Both the position numbers and the translations under genes were made by a program. Below the pieces are notes generated by a model. The model saw only the letters and a list, made by a program, of their open reading frames with translations, had not been told where the DNA came from and searched no databases. Positions 48,112-59,835 of a stretch of DNA of 64,000 bases are shown here, piece by piece. Each line of letters starts with the position of its first letter. Within the stretch, counting starts at the first letter, position 1. Source of the stretch: Panulirus ornatus (Eukaryota; Arthropoda; Malacostraca; Decapoda; Palinuridae). The stretch is from assembly GCF_036320965.1 (NCBI RefSeq), contig NC_092279.1, forward strand, positions 21,882,929 through 21,946,928. The letters run 5' to 3'.

Positions 48112-50200
48112 AATAACATGTAAAGTGTGAATTTGTAAGAATTTTTTAAGTTCCCAGTGATATCCAGCCATCATAAGAAAATTATGCATACTTACCAATC
48201 TGAATAACCTAATACGTTTTGAAAAATTTATGAAAATGAGTGACAAAAGTGCTTTGTCATCAAACAAGAAGACATTCTCTTGTTATGAAGATTGCATAAT
48301 TAAGATGTAACTGGTTACGTATTCTGGTCTGGGAACTTATCTGAAAGGTGTTAGAGTGTCAGTCTTCATTATGAGTAAAAAGCCCTGCTGCTGACACCCT
48401 TCCACTTACAAAAGGATGCGGTGAGAGACTTATTTAAAAACTTTATCTGCAATTCTTTAAACAATATCCCTGTGCCAGATATATGGACCACTTCAGATAA
48501 TTTGGCATATCTGGATGGTTTTATACTGAGGAGTTATTTCTGGTCTAAACAGACCAAAGAGGGTGTTCATATGAAGCTGCATAAACTTTGAATGAGAATA
48601 TGATGCAGGAGATCTGAGGTTTCCACTTATAAGAAGTGATAAGGGTGCTACTTGTTGTTCAGCAGGTGACAACAAAACTCTAATGCTTTGCATGTTAGTT
48701 GTATTTTTTTAAGCCAAAATTATTTAAACAGGTATTTTATTATCATATGAAAGTGATGAATGTCACATGTAGAAAGTCTGACTGAATGTATTGAGAGGTG
48801 GTAGATACATTCTAATTTCATCATAGTCCCTGGTTCTGGTCATTTGTCCATGATGTGGATAATTTTACAGTCTGAAAATCCTCACCTCAGACTTGAATAC
48901 TATTACCAATGACTAACTAGCAAAATGTATAACCAAGATACTGCATTTAGCAGTTCTATTTTTACTATGAGGTGCCAAAAATGTACAAATCATCAATATA
49001 TTGTAGTTTTATTAGTAACAGTTATTTGATGCATCTTCGTTTTCATGTAAAATATAGTTCCTGAGAAACTGCCTCATGATGAAATACATAATCATTATAT
49101 GATTTAGATTTTATGCACATGACCTGTTACGTTGCTCAGACTTTTAATTAAATGCGGGGGAAATTGGTATAAAAATTCATATTTGTTTGTATATCATTTA
49201 AGATTCCACTTGGTTGTTTTCTGTTTTACAATGTTTATCTTCATTCATGAAATGGTTAGCCATACAAAGTTCTGTAGATGGACTACCTGTAAAGGTAAGT
49301 CTGAGTAATTCTGTAAGTAGATTTGGAATATTTCTTATTTTGATATTTCGACATGCATGGAAAGAACATGTTATGCTTCAGTTTTTCCAGAATGCTTCAT
49401 GTTTCAAGGTGAAACTGTTTATATCAGATTAGCTGTGTTTGAAGATTTAGTTATAATATGTCCTTAACATGATTAATGATATTAGAGCTCCCATGAAATC
49501 TGCTAGTGCATGCTACACCCAAATTTTTGGGTACTTTCATTTCTGTATTTAGATATTCTAAGCATATTAATCAAAGATCGTGAGAAAGGAAGAGAAAAAA
49601 ATTTATGTCTGTTTTCCAATGAAGTAACGAACTGCAAAACTAAACTCTGAATATTGTTATTACTCAGACTCTACCAGCTCTTTCATTTTTGACACTATTC
49701 ATTCTTTTCACTGCTTCTAATGTTAATAGCATAATCATTATTTGTAGGTATTGTACATAAATGCCAGAGAAATATATGAATTTATTTGCTCACAGGAATG
49801 GTTGTGATGGAATGAGAGGAAAGTGTGTTGTGTGATTATTTTTAAGAATAATTGTATGACAGCACATACACTTAATAAATCTTTTAAAAATTTGTAGTTT
49901 TTAATTAGTGGAGGAGGCATATAGTTGAAAACAGATTATAGCATATTGTGTAGTGAAAGGAAGGTTCAGAAAACAAATTGTTAATGACAACATACTCTGT
50001 AACTTAGGTGACATGCTTTCATATTCTCTGTCTAAAATATTTGCACAGTTCTGGATGGACTACCAATTACCATATATTCATTTGTCAGTTTATACTTATA
50101 ATGTTTTTCATTACGTGTTTGCCGTTTCATTTGTTACTAAAGTAATGTCAAGAGTAGATGTCTAAGTCTTAGAGGAAAAATTTTTAACTTGGCTCTCCTT
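48112..50200 (+). other. Presumed VKR 3' UTR and flank
   Basis: No gene is visible. The stretch is AT-rich, unique-looking DNA. Possible poly(A) signals are ATTAAA at 49147-49152 and AATAAA at 49874-49879; the real 3' end cannot be chosen from sequence alone. Confidence 0.35.
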
Positions 50201-50419
50201 AATGTTCCTTCATTTGGAAGTTAAAACAGGAGGGGGGGGTGGATTTCCAGCCCCCTGCTACAACCCCTTGTAGTCACCTTTTTCGACACACAAGGAGTAT
50301 GTGGCAGCGGAATGAATGAAGATGAACAGGTATGAATATGTAATTGAGTATATATGTATATGTTGATGTGTATAGCTCTATGTATGTATATGTACATGTA
50401 TGAGCATATTTTGTATTAT

Positions 50420-51182
50420 TATTTTGCTTTGTCGCTGTCTCCCGTGTTAGCGAGGTAGCGCAAGGAAACAGACGAACGAATGGCCCAACCCACCCACATA
50501 CACATGTATATACATACACATCCACACACGCAATTATACATACCTATACATCTCAACATATACATATATTACACAACAGACATATACATATATACACATG
50601 TACATAACTCATACTGTCTGCCATAAATCATTCCCATCGCCACCCTGCCACACATGAAATAACAACCCCCTCATCCCTCATGTGCGCAAGGTAGCACTAG
50701 GAAGACAACAAAGGCCCCATTCGTTCACACTCAGTCTCTAGCTGTCATATAATAATGCACCAAAACCAGAGCTCCCTTTCCACATCCAGGCCCCACAGAA
50801 CTTTCCATGGTTTACCCAAGACGCTTCACATGCCCTGGTTCAATCCAGTGACAGCACGTCAACCCTGGTATACCACATCATTCCAATTCACTCTGTTCCT
50901 TGCACGCCTTTCACCCTCCTGCATGTTCAGGCCCCTATCACTCAAATTCTTTTTCACTCCATCTTTCCACCTCCAATTAGGTCTCCCACTTCTCCTCGTT
51001 CCCTCCACCTCAGACACATATATCCTCTTGGTCAATCTTTCCTCACTCATTCTCTCCATGTGACCAAACCATTTCAAAACACCCTCTTTGCTCTCTCAAC
51101 CACACTCTTTTTATTACCACACATCTCTCTTACCCTATTATTACTTACTCGAGCAAACCACCTCACACCACAAACATCTCAT
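50420..51182 (-). mobile_element. LINE copy 6 with LINE-B type 3' UTR
   Basis: The - strand has the last about 110 codons of the ORF ([15 protein letters not shown] ... NDVVYQG, frame 50859-51077), then a longer 3' UTR with the 'gttttggtgcatta' and 'ggcctggatgtgg' blocks, and the hairpin module at 50425-50475. The 5' end is at the 'gagatgtttg' block. Confidence 0.88.
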
Positions 51183-51352
51183 GTATGAGCATGTATGTAT
51201 ATATTTGTGTATGAGTGGATGGGTCTTCATCTGTTTCCTGGCGCTGCCTCGCTAATACAGAGAACAAGTGTATGTATATATATATATACTGGAATGAATA
51301 AAGGCAGCAAGTATGAATTAAGTACATGTGTGTATATGTGTATATGTGTATA
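51183..51352 (+). repeat. SINE-like unit with hairpin-module relic
   Basis: Holds 'catctgtttcctggcgctgcctcgctaat' (51227-51256) and 'ggaatgaataaaggcagcaagtatgaa' (51291-51318), two blocks that also occur together at 59240-59820 and 32615-32660. It separates two inverted LINE fragments. Confidence 0.6.
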
Positions 51353-51888
51353 TGGATGTGCTGGAAATGAGATGTTTGAGGACAATGTGTGGTGTGAGGT
51401 GGTTTGATCGAGTAAGTAACGTAAGGGTAAGAGAGATGTGTGGAAATAAAAAGAGCGTGGTTGAGAGAGCAGAAGAGGGTGTTTTGAAATGGTTTGGGCA
51501 CATGGAGAGAATGAGTGAGGAAAGATTGACCAAGAGGATATATGTGTCGGAGGTGGAGGGAACGAGGAGAAGAGGGAGACCAAATTGGAGGTGGAAAGAT
51601 GGAGTGAAAAGGATTTTGTGTGATCGGGGCCTGAACATGCAGGAGGGTGAAAGGAGGGCAAGGAATAGAGTGAATTGGAGCGATGTGGTATACAGGGGTT
51701 GACGTGCTGTCAGTGGATTGAATCAAGGCATGTGAAGCGTCTGGGGTAAACCATGGAAAGCTGTGTAGGTATGTATATTTGCGTGTGTGGACGTATGTAT
51801 ATACATGTGTATGGGGGGGGGGCCATTTCTTTCGTCTGTTTCCTTGCGCTACCTCGCAAACGCGGGAGACAGCGACAAAGTATAATAA
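51353..51888 (+). mobile_element. LINE-A copy 7, short 3' fragment
   Basis: Starts at [14 protein letters not shown] and keeps an open frame to VVYRG (ends 51702), then 3' UTR and hairpin module (51835-51880). Copy 8 begins only about 25 bases after its A/T-rich tail. Confidence 0.92.
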
Positions 51889-51910
51889 ATATAAATAAAT
51901 AAATATATAT

Positions 51911-53130
51911 AAGAATATATGGTGTGCGAGGCAAGTTGTTAGAAGCAGTGAAAAGTCTTTATCGAGGATGTAAGGCATGTGTACGTGTAGGAAGAGAGGA
52001 AAGTGATTGGTTCTCAGTGAATGTAGGTTTGCGGAAGGGGTGTGTGATGTCTCCATGGTTGTTTAATTTGTTTATGGACGGGGTTGTTAGGGAGGTGAAT
52101 GCAAGAGTTTTGGAAAGAGGGGCAAGTATGAAGTCTGTTGGGGATGAGAGAGCTTAGGAAGTGAGTCAGTTGTTGTTCGCTGATGATACAGCGCTGGTGG
52201 CTAATTCATGTGAGAAACTGCAGAAGCTGGTGACTGAGTTTGGTAAGTGTGTGAAAGAAGAAAGTTAAGAGTAAATGTGAATAAGAGCAAGGTTATTAGG
52301 TACAGTAGGGTTGAGGGTCAAGTCAATTGGGAGGTAAGTTTGAATGGAGAAAAACTGGAGGAAGTAAAGTGTTTTAGATATCTGGGAGTGGATCTGGCAG
52401 TGGATGGAACCATGGAAGCGGAAGTGGATCATAGGGTGGGGGAGGGGGCGAAAATTCTGGGAGCCTTGAAGAATGTGTGGAAGTCAAGAACATTATCTCG
52501 GAAAGCAAAAATGGCTATGTTTGAAGGAATAGTGGTTCCAACAATGTTGTATGGTTGCGAGGCGTGGGCTATGGATAGAGTTGTGCGCAGGAGGATGGAT
52601 GTGCTGGAAATGAGATGTTTGAGGACAATGTGTGGTGTGAGGTGGTTTGATCGAGTAAGTAACGTAAGGGTAAGAGAGGTGTGTGGAAATAAAAAGAGCG
52701 TGGTTGAGAGAGCAGAAGAGGGTGTTTTGAAATGGTTTGGGCACATGGAGAGAATGAGTGAGGAAAGATTGACCAAGAGGATATATGTGTCGGAGGTGGA
52801 GGGAACGAGGAGAAGTGGGAGACCAAATTGGAGGTGGAAAGATGGAGTGAAAAAGATTTTGTGTGATCGGGGCCTGAACATGCAGGAGGGTGAAAGGAGG
52901 GCAAGGAATAGAGTGAATTGGATCGATGTGGTATACCGGGGATGACGTGCTGTCAGTGGATTGAATCAGGGCATGTGAAGCGTCTGGGGTAAACCATGGA
53001 AAGCTGTGTAGGTATGTATATTTGCGTGTGTGGACGTATGTATATACATGTGTATGGGGGTGGGTTGGGCCATTTCTTTCGGCTGTTTCCTTGCGCTACC
53101 TCGCAAATGCGGGAGACAGCGACAAAGCAA
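51911..53130 (+). mobile_element. LINE-A copy 8, 5'-truncated
   Basis: Starts at [15 protein letters not shown] Trp codon is a stop at 52156-52158, the second base of the FADD neighbourhood is intact, and a one-base deletion near 52246 shifts the frame. The second frame (52247-52945) is open to VVYRG, then 3' UTR and hairpin module (53082-53127). RQG is RKG. Confidence 0.93.
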
Positions 53131-53149
53131 ATATATATATATTATCCTC

Positions 53150-53278
53150 CCCTCTCTTTTTTTTTAAATTTTCCAAAAGAAGGAACAGAGGGGGCCAGGT
53201 GAGGATATTCCAAAAAAGGCCCAGTCCTCTGTTCCTAACGCTACCTTGCTAACGCGGGAAATGGCGAATAGTTTAAAA
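53150..53278 (+). mobile_element. Short SINE-like element with related 3' module
   Basis: About 130 bases: 'ttttccaaaagaaggaacag', 'ggccaggtgaggatattcc', 'aggcccagtcctctgttcc', then 'cgctaccttgctaacgcggg' and 'aaatggcgaatagttt', followed by an A-rich tail. The last part resembles the LINE-A hairpin module, the first part does not. No Pol III boxes were secure. Confidence 0.5.
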
Positions 53279-53289
53279 GAAAAGAAAAG

Positions 53290-53292
<3 letters not shown>

Positions 53293-53368
<76 letters not shown>
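53293..53368. repeat. (AT)n microsatellite, 76 bases
   Basis: Thirty-eight uninterrupted AT units after an AAAGA-rich lead-in. Confidence 0.95.
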
Positions 53369-53370
<2 letters not shown>

Positions 53371-53374
53371 CCTC

Positions 53375-55040
53375 CCCCACAGTATGGTAGCATCAGGAAT
53401 GAACAGACAACTACTTTATACGCACACATCCACTTTTTAGCTGTTATGTGTAATGTACTGAAACCAAAGCTTACCATTCATAGTAAAGTCACACACATTC
53501 TTCCATGATTTACCTTAACTGCATCATATGTTTTGGTTTAGCCCAGTCACGACACATTATCCCCAAATGTCACGTTGATCCAATTTTATTCCGTCCCTTT
53601 AATGCCTATCACCCTCCAGAATATTCAAACCCCAGTACCCAAAAAACCTTTCCATCATATCATCGCCATTCTTAGCCTCCTCTTCCACATTCTTTCTCCA
53701 CTTCTTAGGTCATCTTTTTGTACTTATCCTCTCCATGTGTAGGAATGGAACCAGTTCAGCTCACCATGGCTAACTCTCAAATCAGGTTGCACCTATGACT
53801 ACATCTCTCTTCCACTTGTCATTCCTTACATGATCGACCTTCCTCACACCACGTATCATCCTCAGCATTCTGTTTCAAACAAGTCCGCCCTTTTCTCTCC
53901 TTTGGTATTCATAGCTCAAGACTCCTTCCTGTATAATACTGTTGAGACTATTGTACTTCAAGCATACCCTTCGTTGCTCCTTTCATACATTCCTTAGTGC
54001 ACCGAAGATCTTGGCACCTCTCCCTCTTTATGACACTTCTCTCCACTTTGTTCCATCCACTACCATGTCCACTCGATACTTAGAGCACTCACTTCATATA
54101 GGTCCACCCCAATCCATCTCACACTCGAACCATCCTATTTCAGTCCCATATTGCACCTCATTACCTTACTTTTTTTCACAGTAACTCTCAACTTCATCTC
54201 ACATGCTTCCAAAGCCAGATGCCTGCTTCAGAAATTTCCCTTTCAAGTCTGCCTAAAGAGTTGCAGGCCATGATTTGTTTCTCAGGCCATCCACCTCCAC
54301 CCACATAATTTACCTCCATCTCCATGAACAAATTAAACAATCTGACATTATATGCCTTTCATACAGAGCCATCTTCACTTGCAACTTACTCATTTTTCTC
54401 TCTTCCTGCTTCCACAATGCCATGAATCTCCTGGTAGAAATTCTTCATTGCTTGCATATCTATCATGTGCTTTTCCCAGATCTCTAAATGCCAATTACAG
54501 ATCCATCTCTTTCCCCATTTATATCTCACACACATCCTCCACCACTCTTGAAGCCACATTGCTCCTCCCCATTCAAATGCTTTCTACATGTCACCATCCT
54601 TTTGGTTATGGTTCTTTGATACATCTTACCTTGGACTTTTTCCTCAAGAAATTTGAGCATTTACTTTCGGCTCCCTTGCTTCTATATAAGAGCACAATAT
54701 ATGTGTATGCTAGCAGTCCCCAGGTGCTTATCCTTGTACCATACAAATGTTGAAAAGCCTGATTAACCAGTTGGTAAACTCAGTTTCCTGAGAAACAACT
54801 GCAATGCCATCAGCTGCTGCCTTGCCACAATTCAACATATACAATGCTTTCAATCTTTGTTCGCCAATCACAGCATATCCACCTACCTACACCTAATGCT
54901 TTTAACAGACCATCAGAATACCCCATCTCTGCTTTCACTTCTTTGCCTGTCACAACTTCCCCATCTGCTCCATTTTATTCTGCTCACACTCGGCACCCTT
55001 TACAGCATTTTTTCATTCCTCGTTAAACTTCCTTGACAAT
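53375..55040 (-). mobile_element. Long, very decayed LINE-B copy
   Basis: The + strand shows, in LINE-B antisense order, 'ctgaaaccaaagc', 'cagtcacgacacat', 'caccctccagaatattcaaaccccagta', 'ctctccatgtg', 'aagccacattgctcctccccattcaaatgc' and 'aactgcaatgccatcagctgctgccttgcc'. Frames are destroyed; the element spans nearly the whole reverse transcriptase and 3' UTR. Confidence 0.8.
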
Positions 55041-55589
55041 ATATCTTGTATGCAAGTTAAATGATCCAAGAAGTAAAGGAGTTGTATATACTGTGTATCA
55101 TATTTTCCCATTGCATTTAGAAAAATTGTGAAGGATACGCAATCCTATATTTTTAAAAGAAGTTTAAGAATGTCTTTTCTTGTGCTTAGAGGAACAAAAG
55201 TGGAGCAGTCATAGAGAAATCCTGATAATGAGACAGATAAGTACAAAATTTTTTATGTAATGCAATGGATTTGCATTTAACCATTAAGATGTTGAACAAG
55301 AGTTGCTTCACAGAGAAGATTAAGAATCTTCTGTCTTTCTGGAAATATATTCCAGCAATTGAAGTGTTTGAGTTACTGTCATTGTTTTAGGTAAATGTGT
55401 ACCATAAGGTGTTAAAGTTTTTCTTATTTTGTATTGGTAGTCCATTCAAAATTAACATTTACCATTTTCAGCTATTGTAATTCACTCAGAGATATACTTC
55501 CTAGCATCCTTTCTTTTTACTAGATGAACTGAATTTTTAGAGTAAATGTCATGTGATCCAAAACAAACTTACTCTAAAGATTGTTTTAG

Positions 55590-55624
<35 letters not shown>

Positions 55625-58600
55625 AAATCTGATATTTCCAGGTACCAGCATATATATTTAAAAGTGTTCAGATAAATCAGTAAATGTTTAATGTTTTTGA
55701 CACATGTATTGTTGAGTCAAAATGTCAGTTATTGTTTAACGGCATCCAAGCTAGAACTTGTTAATGTTATATTAGTCATGTATGATTTGAATGTCCCCAA
55801 ATGTGAATGTTTTACAAGAATAATGCTGTTTTTGTTTTATTTATATTGACTTTTCATATGAATATTGAATTAAGACAAATTTTAGGCCCAGGTGAAAGTA
55901 AAAACCTCTGATATTCAAATTATACTGAATGCTGTGATTAGTAAATCCATTGATATTCAAAATTTCATGTTTAAAATATGACCTACAATAGCAGGCTCAA
56001 GAATTAAGTTCCATCATTGTAAAATTGACCATCCTTCTCTGAAGGATGCCACCCCACTTAGTGGGATATTTCATAAAAGGTATAGATATAATAGTAACTA
56101 TTTAGGAATAGATCAAGTAGATCATAGTTAAGTGAAAGTTACTTTTTCTTTTTGTGATAGCTTAACCCAGTGCAAAACTTTTGAAAAGTGTTTGAGCAAT
56201 GCTGTAGGATTTCTGACCCAAGAGTGTGTACTGGAGATGTGCAGTTATTTTATGATGAAGAGTTGCATGTACCATTCTACTTTTAAGAAAAATGGACGTA
56301 TAATATAGAGGTCTAGGGGTTAAAGAATGTAACTTGCCAGAAGATAAATTCTGAATTTCAAAACTGTCCAGATAAGTAATACTCCAACATTACTAAATGG
56401 AATCACATCCTAGCAAATTTGATTGTAAACAGTGTCCTATGTCAGTGTATAAAACTTTGGTGTGTACCAGTATTACATGTCAGGTTTAAAGAAAGTAATT
56501 TGCTTTCTTTAAAGATAATAGTGATGGTAAACAATCTTATAGAAAAGTGGTTTACTTTCTTTAAAGATGACACTAATGGTAAATAATCACAGAAATATTT
56601 TTTTTTATTACAAATGCTCGTCTTACTTTTAGAGTAATGTATGAATCAGGATTTTTGCTGCCTTGAAAATTTAATTTTTTGAGCCCAGATGTATTGTCAG
56701 TTTTTGGACTGTGCTTCTGTTGCAAGTCTAAACTATTTTTGCAAAAATTAGACATGTAACTTGAATTCCTTGCTAGTGATCTATCAGTCATGTTGATAGT
56801 AAACTGTATTTACTTTTTTGTTTTAATACCATGATAAGTTTAAGAAAGACCTGAAGTGTTCTCAGCCTCATGCTCCACATGATGCCATGGTCTTTCCTCT
56901 TGTATTCAACCACGTCTTCAGGCTGTACAGGTAGTGTTATTGATTAAGTACAAATGTCAAACAAGCCATGTGTGTTGAGTACAAAACTAAGAATTGGTCA
57001 GTCCTTGTTATCCAATTTGAATCAACTTTGCAAGTTGTTGGGAAGCCAGCATGAGTACAGTTAGAAATTGAAACAATATATTTTTATCTAAATCAACATT
57101 CAAATGAGGCTTCTAATAGGTAAGGAAATTTTCTCCTGCTTTTTCAGATGCTTTTGAAGATAGGACTGTAGCTAACAGTTAATTCCATATGGATAAAGAA
57201 ATCACTCAAAAGGCTATAGATTATCATAAAGAAAATTACAGATGTCATAAATTTTTTATCAAATTCATGTTCAGAGATAGCCTTGTTTGTCATAGATTAT
57301 TTAAGTCAAAGTTTGGATGTACTTAACTTTTTCTGCTCTGGGCAGGACATCCTCTGCAGTCTCTACATAATCAAAGCAGCTGGAACCAGACATGCAAAGC
57401 CCAACTATCCCATCAGAATATCAGTACTCCCAGTGACCATTCTCTATGGACCAATCAATCAAGACCTTTAACTCTTTAACAAACAAGGTCCTGATTTTTC
57501 ACTAAAGGTTTTAAAATGAACTTAACGCTGGTCATCTCATATGACTGGAGGTCAGCTGATGGTTTGTATACCTGCCAGTCATTTGCAGTGTTATGTCCAC
57601 ATTGGAAGCCTGTTCACTTGTTATTGACTTGGACATATAAAAATTTAGCATCTACCCCATGAAGCCAAACATCCCTCCCCTTTTCCAGCCTGTGGGGACC
57701 AAATTAGGGATTTTATTCAAACAGTTATTCATATGTCTATATATCTGATGCCCATACCCTTTGGGAACTCCCTTAAAGGAAGTGGGATTGGAAAGAGTCT
57801 CCGTAACTGATGAACTTCAATGCAGCTTAGTCTGTAGTACCTCACCCTTAACAGGCCACTTTAGTGCATGTTTGCAGAGGATTTTACCTAATGATCCAAT
57901 CTACAATATTAATTTCCAAAAAAGGTGCTTGCTTGTGTATTCAAGCTTTACTTCGTGTAAATGGGAATTGCAGCGGGAGGAAATAGAAAATAATCAGTTT
58001 TGTAACAATAAGACTCATTGTGGCTGTTTGTTGTATTTCCATTGTATGAAAACCTAAGTTGAAATCTGTTTGCGTTCACTGGTTAAGTATGGTGGCTCAC
58101 GTAAGCTTCCAAAACACTTCCAGTTTCTACCATCCAGGGCTTATGACTAGCTTGTCAAGTAGCAATTGTGATATTTGAACTTAAGAATCATTTCATCCTT
58201 TTTCTTTAGTTTGAGATGTATCAAACTGAACTGACAGTGGGTCAGAGATTTGTTACAAAATATTAGGCTTAACACAACTGTTTCAGGCACCATTGTTGGA
58301 AGATGTAGTTTTCACTGGGAATTGTTTGTTTTAAGGAGCAGATAATACTTTTTTTCTTTGCTTTATGGTAACATCTTATTTTCATAAAACTGGTTTATTT
58401 CCTAAAGATGGTATTCAGACAAATAAAGTATGCCTTGCCTCTTTGAATTCAGAAGTGTTCAGTTCCACATGAGGTTATGTTTCAAGTTTGAAGTGGTTAG
58501 TTAGGAGCCAGTCCTTTTGAGGATTTGTTCTCCTTCACGTCACCTATGTTAAGAATGTTCTAGTTTTGGAAATTGTGAATTACTACCAATAAATTTGCAA

Positions 58601-58794
58601 TAATGTAGAATTGCCCTAATGGAAATTAACAAAATATTTTTATGACTGATGGTAGATTTGAATTTGAAATAGCACATCAGTTATAGTCTGTCTCAGCATT
58701 TAGCAACTGTATATTAAATACACTACTCTCTCGGGTATCAGAAGGGTTAGTGATAGCTGACTAGTGATCCAGCACTTCAGTGTTTGTCAAGTTG
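55041..58794. other. AT-rich DNA without recognised genes
   Basis: Contains a T29 run (55592-55620) and a short imperfect direct repeat near 56495-56585 ('ctttctttaaagat' twice, about 50 bases apart). Open frames at 57283-57471 and 57761-58057 lack recognisable motifs. Confidence 0.35.
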
Positions 58795-59045
58795 TACTTT
58801 TGACCCATGTAGCTGTCCTTTTTTTCTGCCTCACCTACATGTAGACTACTGGCATTCTGTCCAGAAACATCATTTCTTGTCTCGCATAACACTCAACTCT
58901 CATAGCATAGTTTATTCTTCATAACTAGATTTTCTTACAAGAGAGCACTATGCACTAGCCCTGCCTTTTGGCAAAATTACCATTTGCAGTTGTTAGGAAC
59001 AGTTAGGCTGAACATTAGGTAGTAGGTGATTGGAAGTCTGATTTG
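58795..59045. repeat. Unknown dispersed repeat (family C), copy 2
   Basis: Matches 36805-37030 over most of its length in the same orientation, with moderate divergence. Confidence 0.7.
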
Positions 59046-59216
59046 GGTGAGAAACTGCAGAAGTTGGTGACTGAGTTTGGTAAAGTGTGTGAGAGAAGAA
59101 GGATGAGAGTAAATTTGAGTAAGAGCAAGGTTATTAGGTTCATTAGGGTTGAGGGACAAGTCAATTGGGAGGTAAGTTTAAATGGAGGAAGTGAAGTGTT
59201 TTATGTATTTGGGATT
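59046..59216 (+). mobile_element. LINE-A/B internal fragment
   Basis: Codes for [23 protein letters not shown]...NWEVSLNG with an internal deletion, then breaks off into the SINE-like unit that starts near 59221. Confidence 0.85.
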
Positions 59217-59220
59217 GAGG

Positions 59221-59835
59221 GTTGCTATTTCCATGTGTGGCGGGATGATGACGGGAATGGATGAAGGCAACAAGTATGAATATGTACATGTATCTTTTGT
59301 CTGTGTATATATATGCATGTATACATTGAAACGTTGGAAAGGATCACAATTTTGCATGTGGTCAAGTATATTCCTATGAGTCCAAGGGAAAATGAGACAT
59401 GACAAGTTCCCAAGTGCACTAATGTGTAATAATCACATCATCAGGGGAGATACAAGAAAGAAAATAAGTCAGTTGATATACAATGAAGAGACATAACTAG
59501 GATGACATTTGATAAACAAGTAATTTTCCAAAACAATTTATAGTCTAGGAAAATCACTTGTTTACCAAATGGCATCCTAGCTATGTCTCTTCGTTGTATA
59601 TCAACTGACTTATATTTCTTTCTTGTATCTCCCCTGATGTGATTATTACACGAAAGTGTACTTGGGAACTTATCGTGTCTCATTTTCCCCTTGGACTCAT
59701 AGGAATACATTGAAATGTGTAGGTGCATGTGTGGGCATTTATGTATATACATGTGTGTGTGGGTGGCCATTCTTTCGTCTGTTTCCTTGTGCTACCTCGC
59801 TGACGTGGGAGACAGCAACTAAGTATAATAGATAG
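59221..59835 (+). mobile_element. SINE-like unit interrupted by a foldback element
   Basis: Left part 59240-59331 ('gacgggaatggatgaaggca', 'acaagtatgaatatgtacatg') and right part 59705-59835 ('tgaaatgtgtaggtgcatgtg', 'catgtgtgtgtgggtgg', 'tcgtctgtttccttgtgcta') form one repeat ending with the hairpin module and 'taagtataata'. The middle is an inserted 373-base foldback. Confidence 0.75.
59332..59704. mobile_element. Palindromic foldback (MITE-like) insertion
   Basis: Two arms of about 160 bases (59369-59529 and 59548-59707) are near-perfect reverse complements around a loop of about 18 bases. An extra 37 bases (cgttggaaaggatcacaatt...) stand before the left arm only. ATACATTGAAA occurs directly at both sides (59321-59331 and 59705-59715), fitting an 11-base target duplication. 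No protein is encoded. Confidence 0.88.

Noticed and set aside
55041..58794. Second gene downstream of VKR (frames at 57283-57471 and 57761-58057)
   Set aside because: Short frames without splice-linked partners, known motifs or codon pattern.
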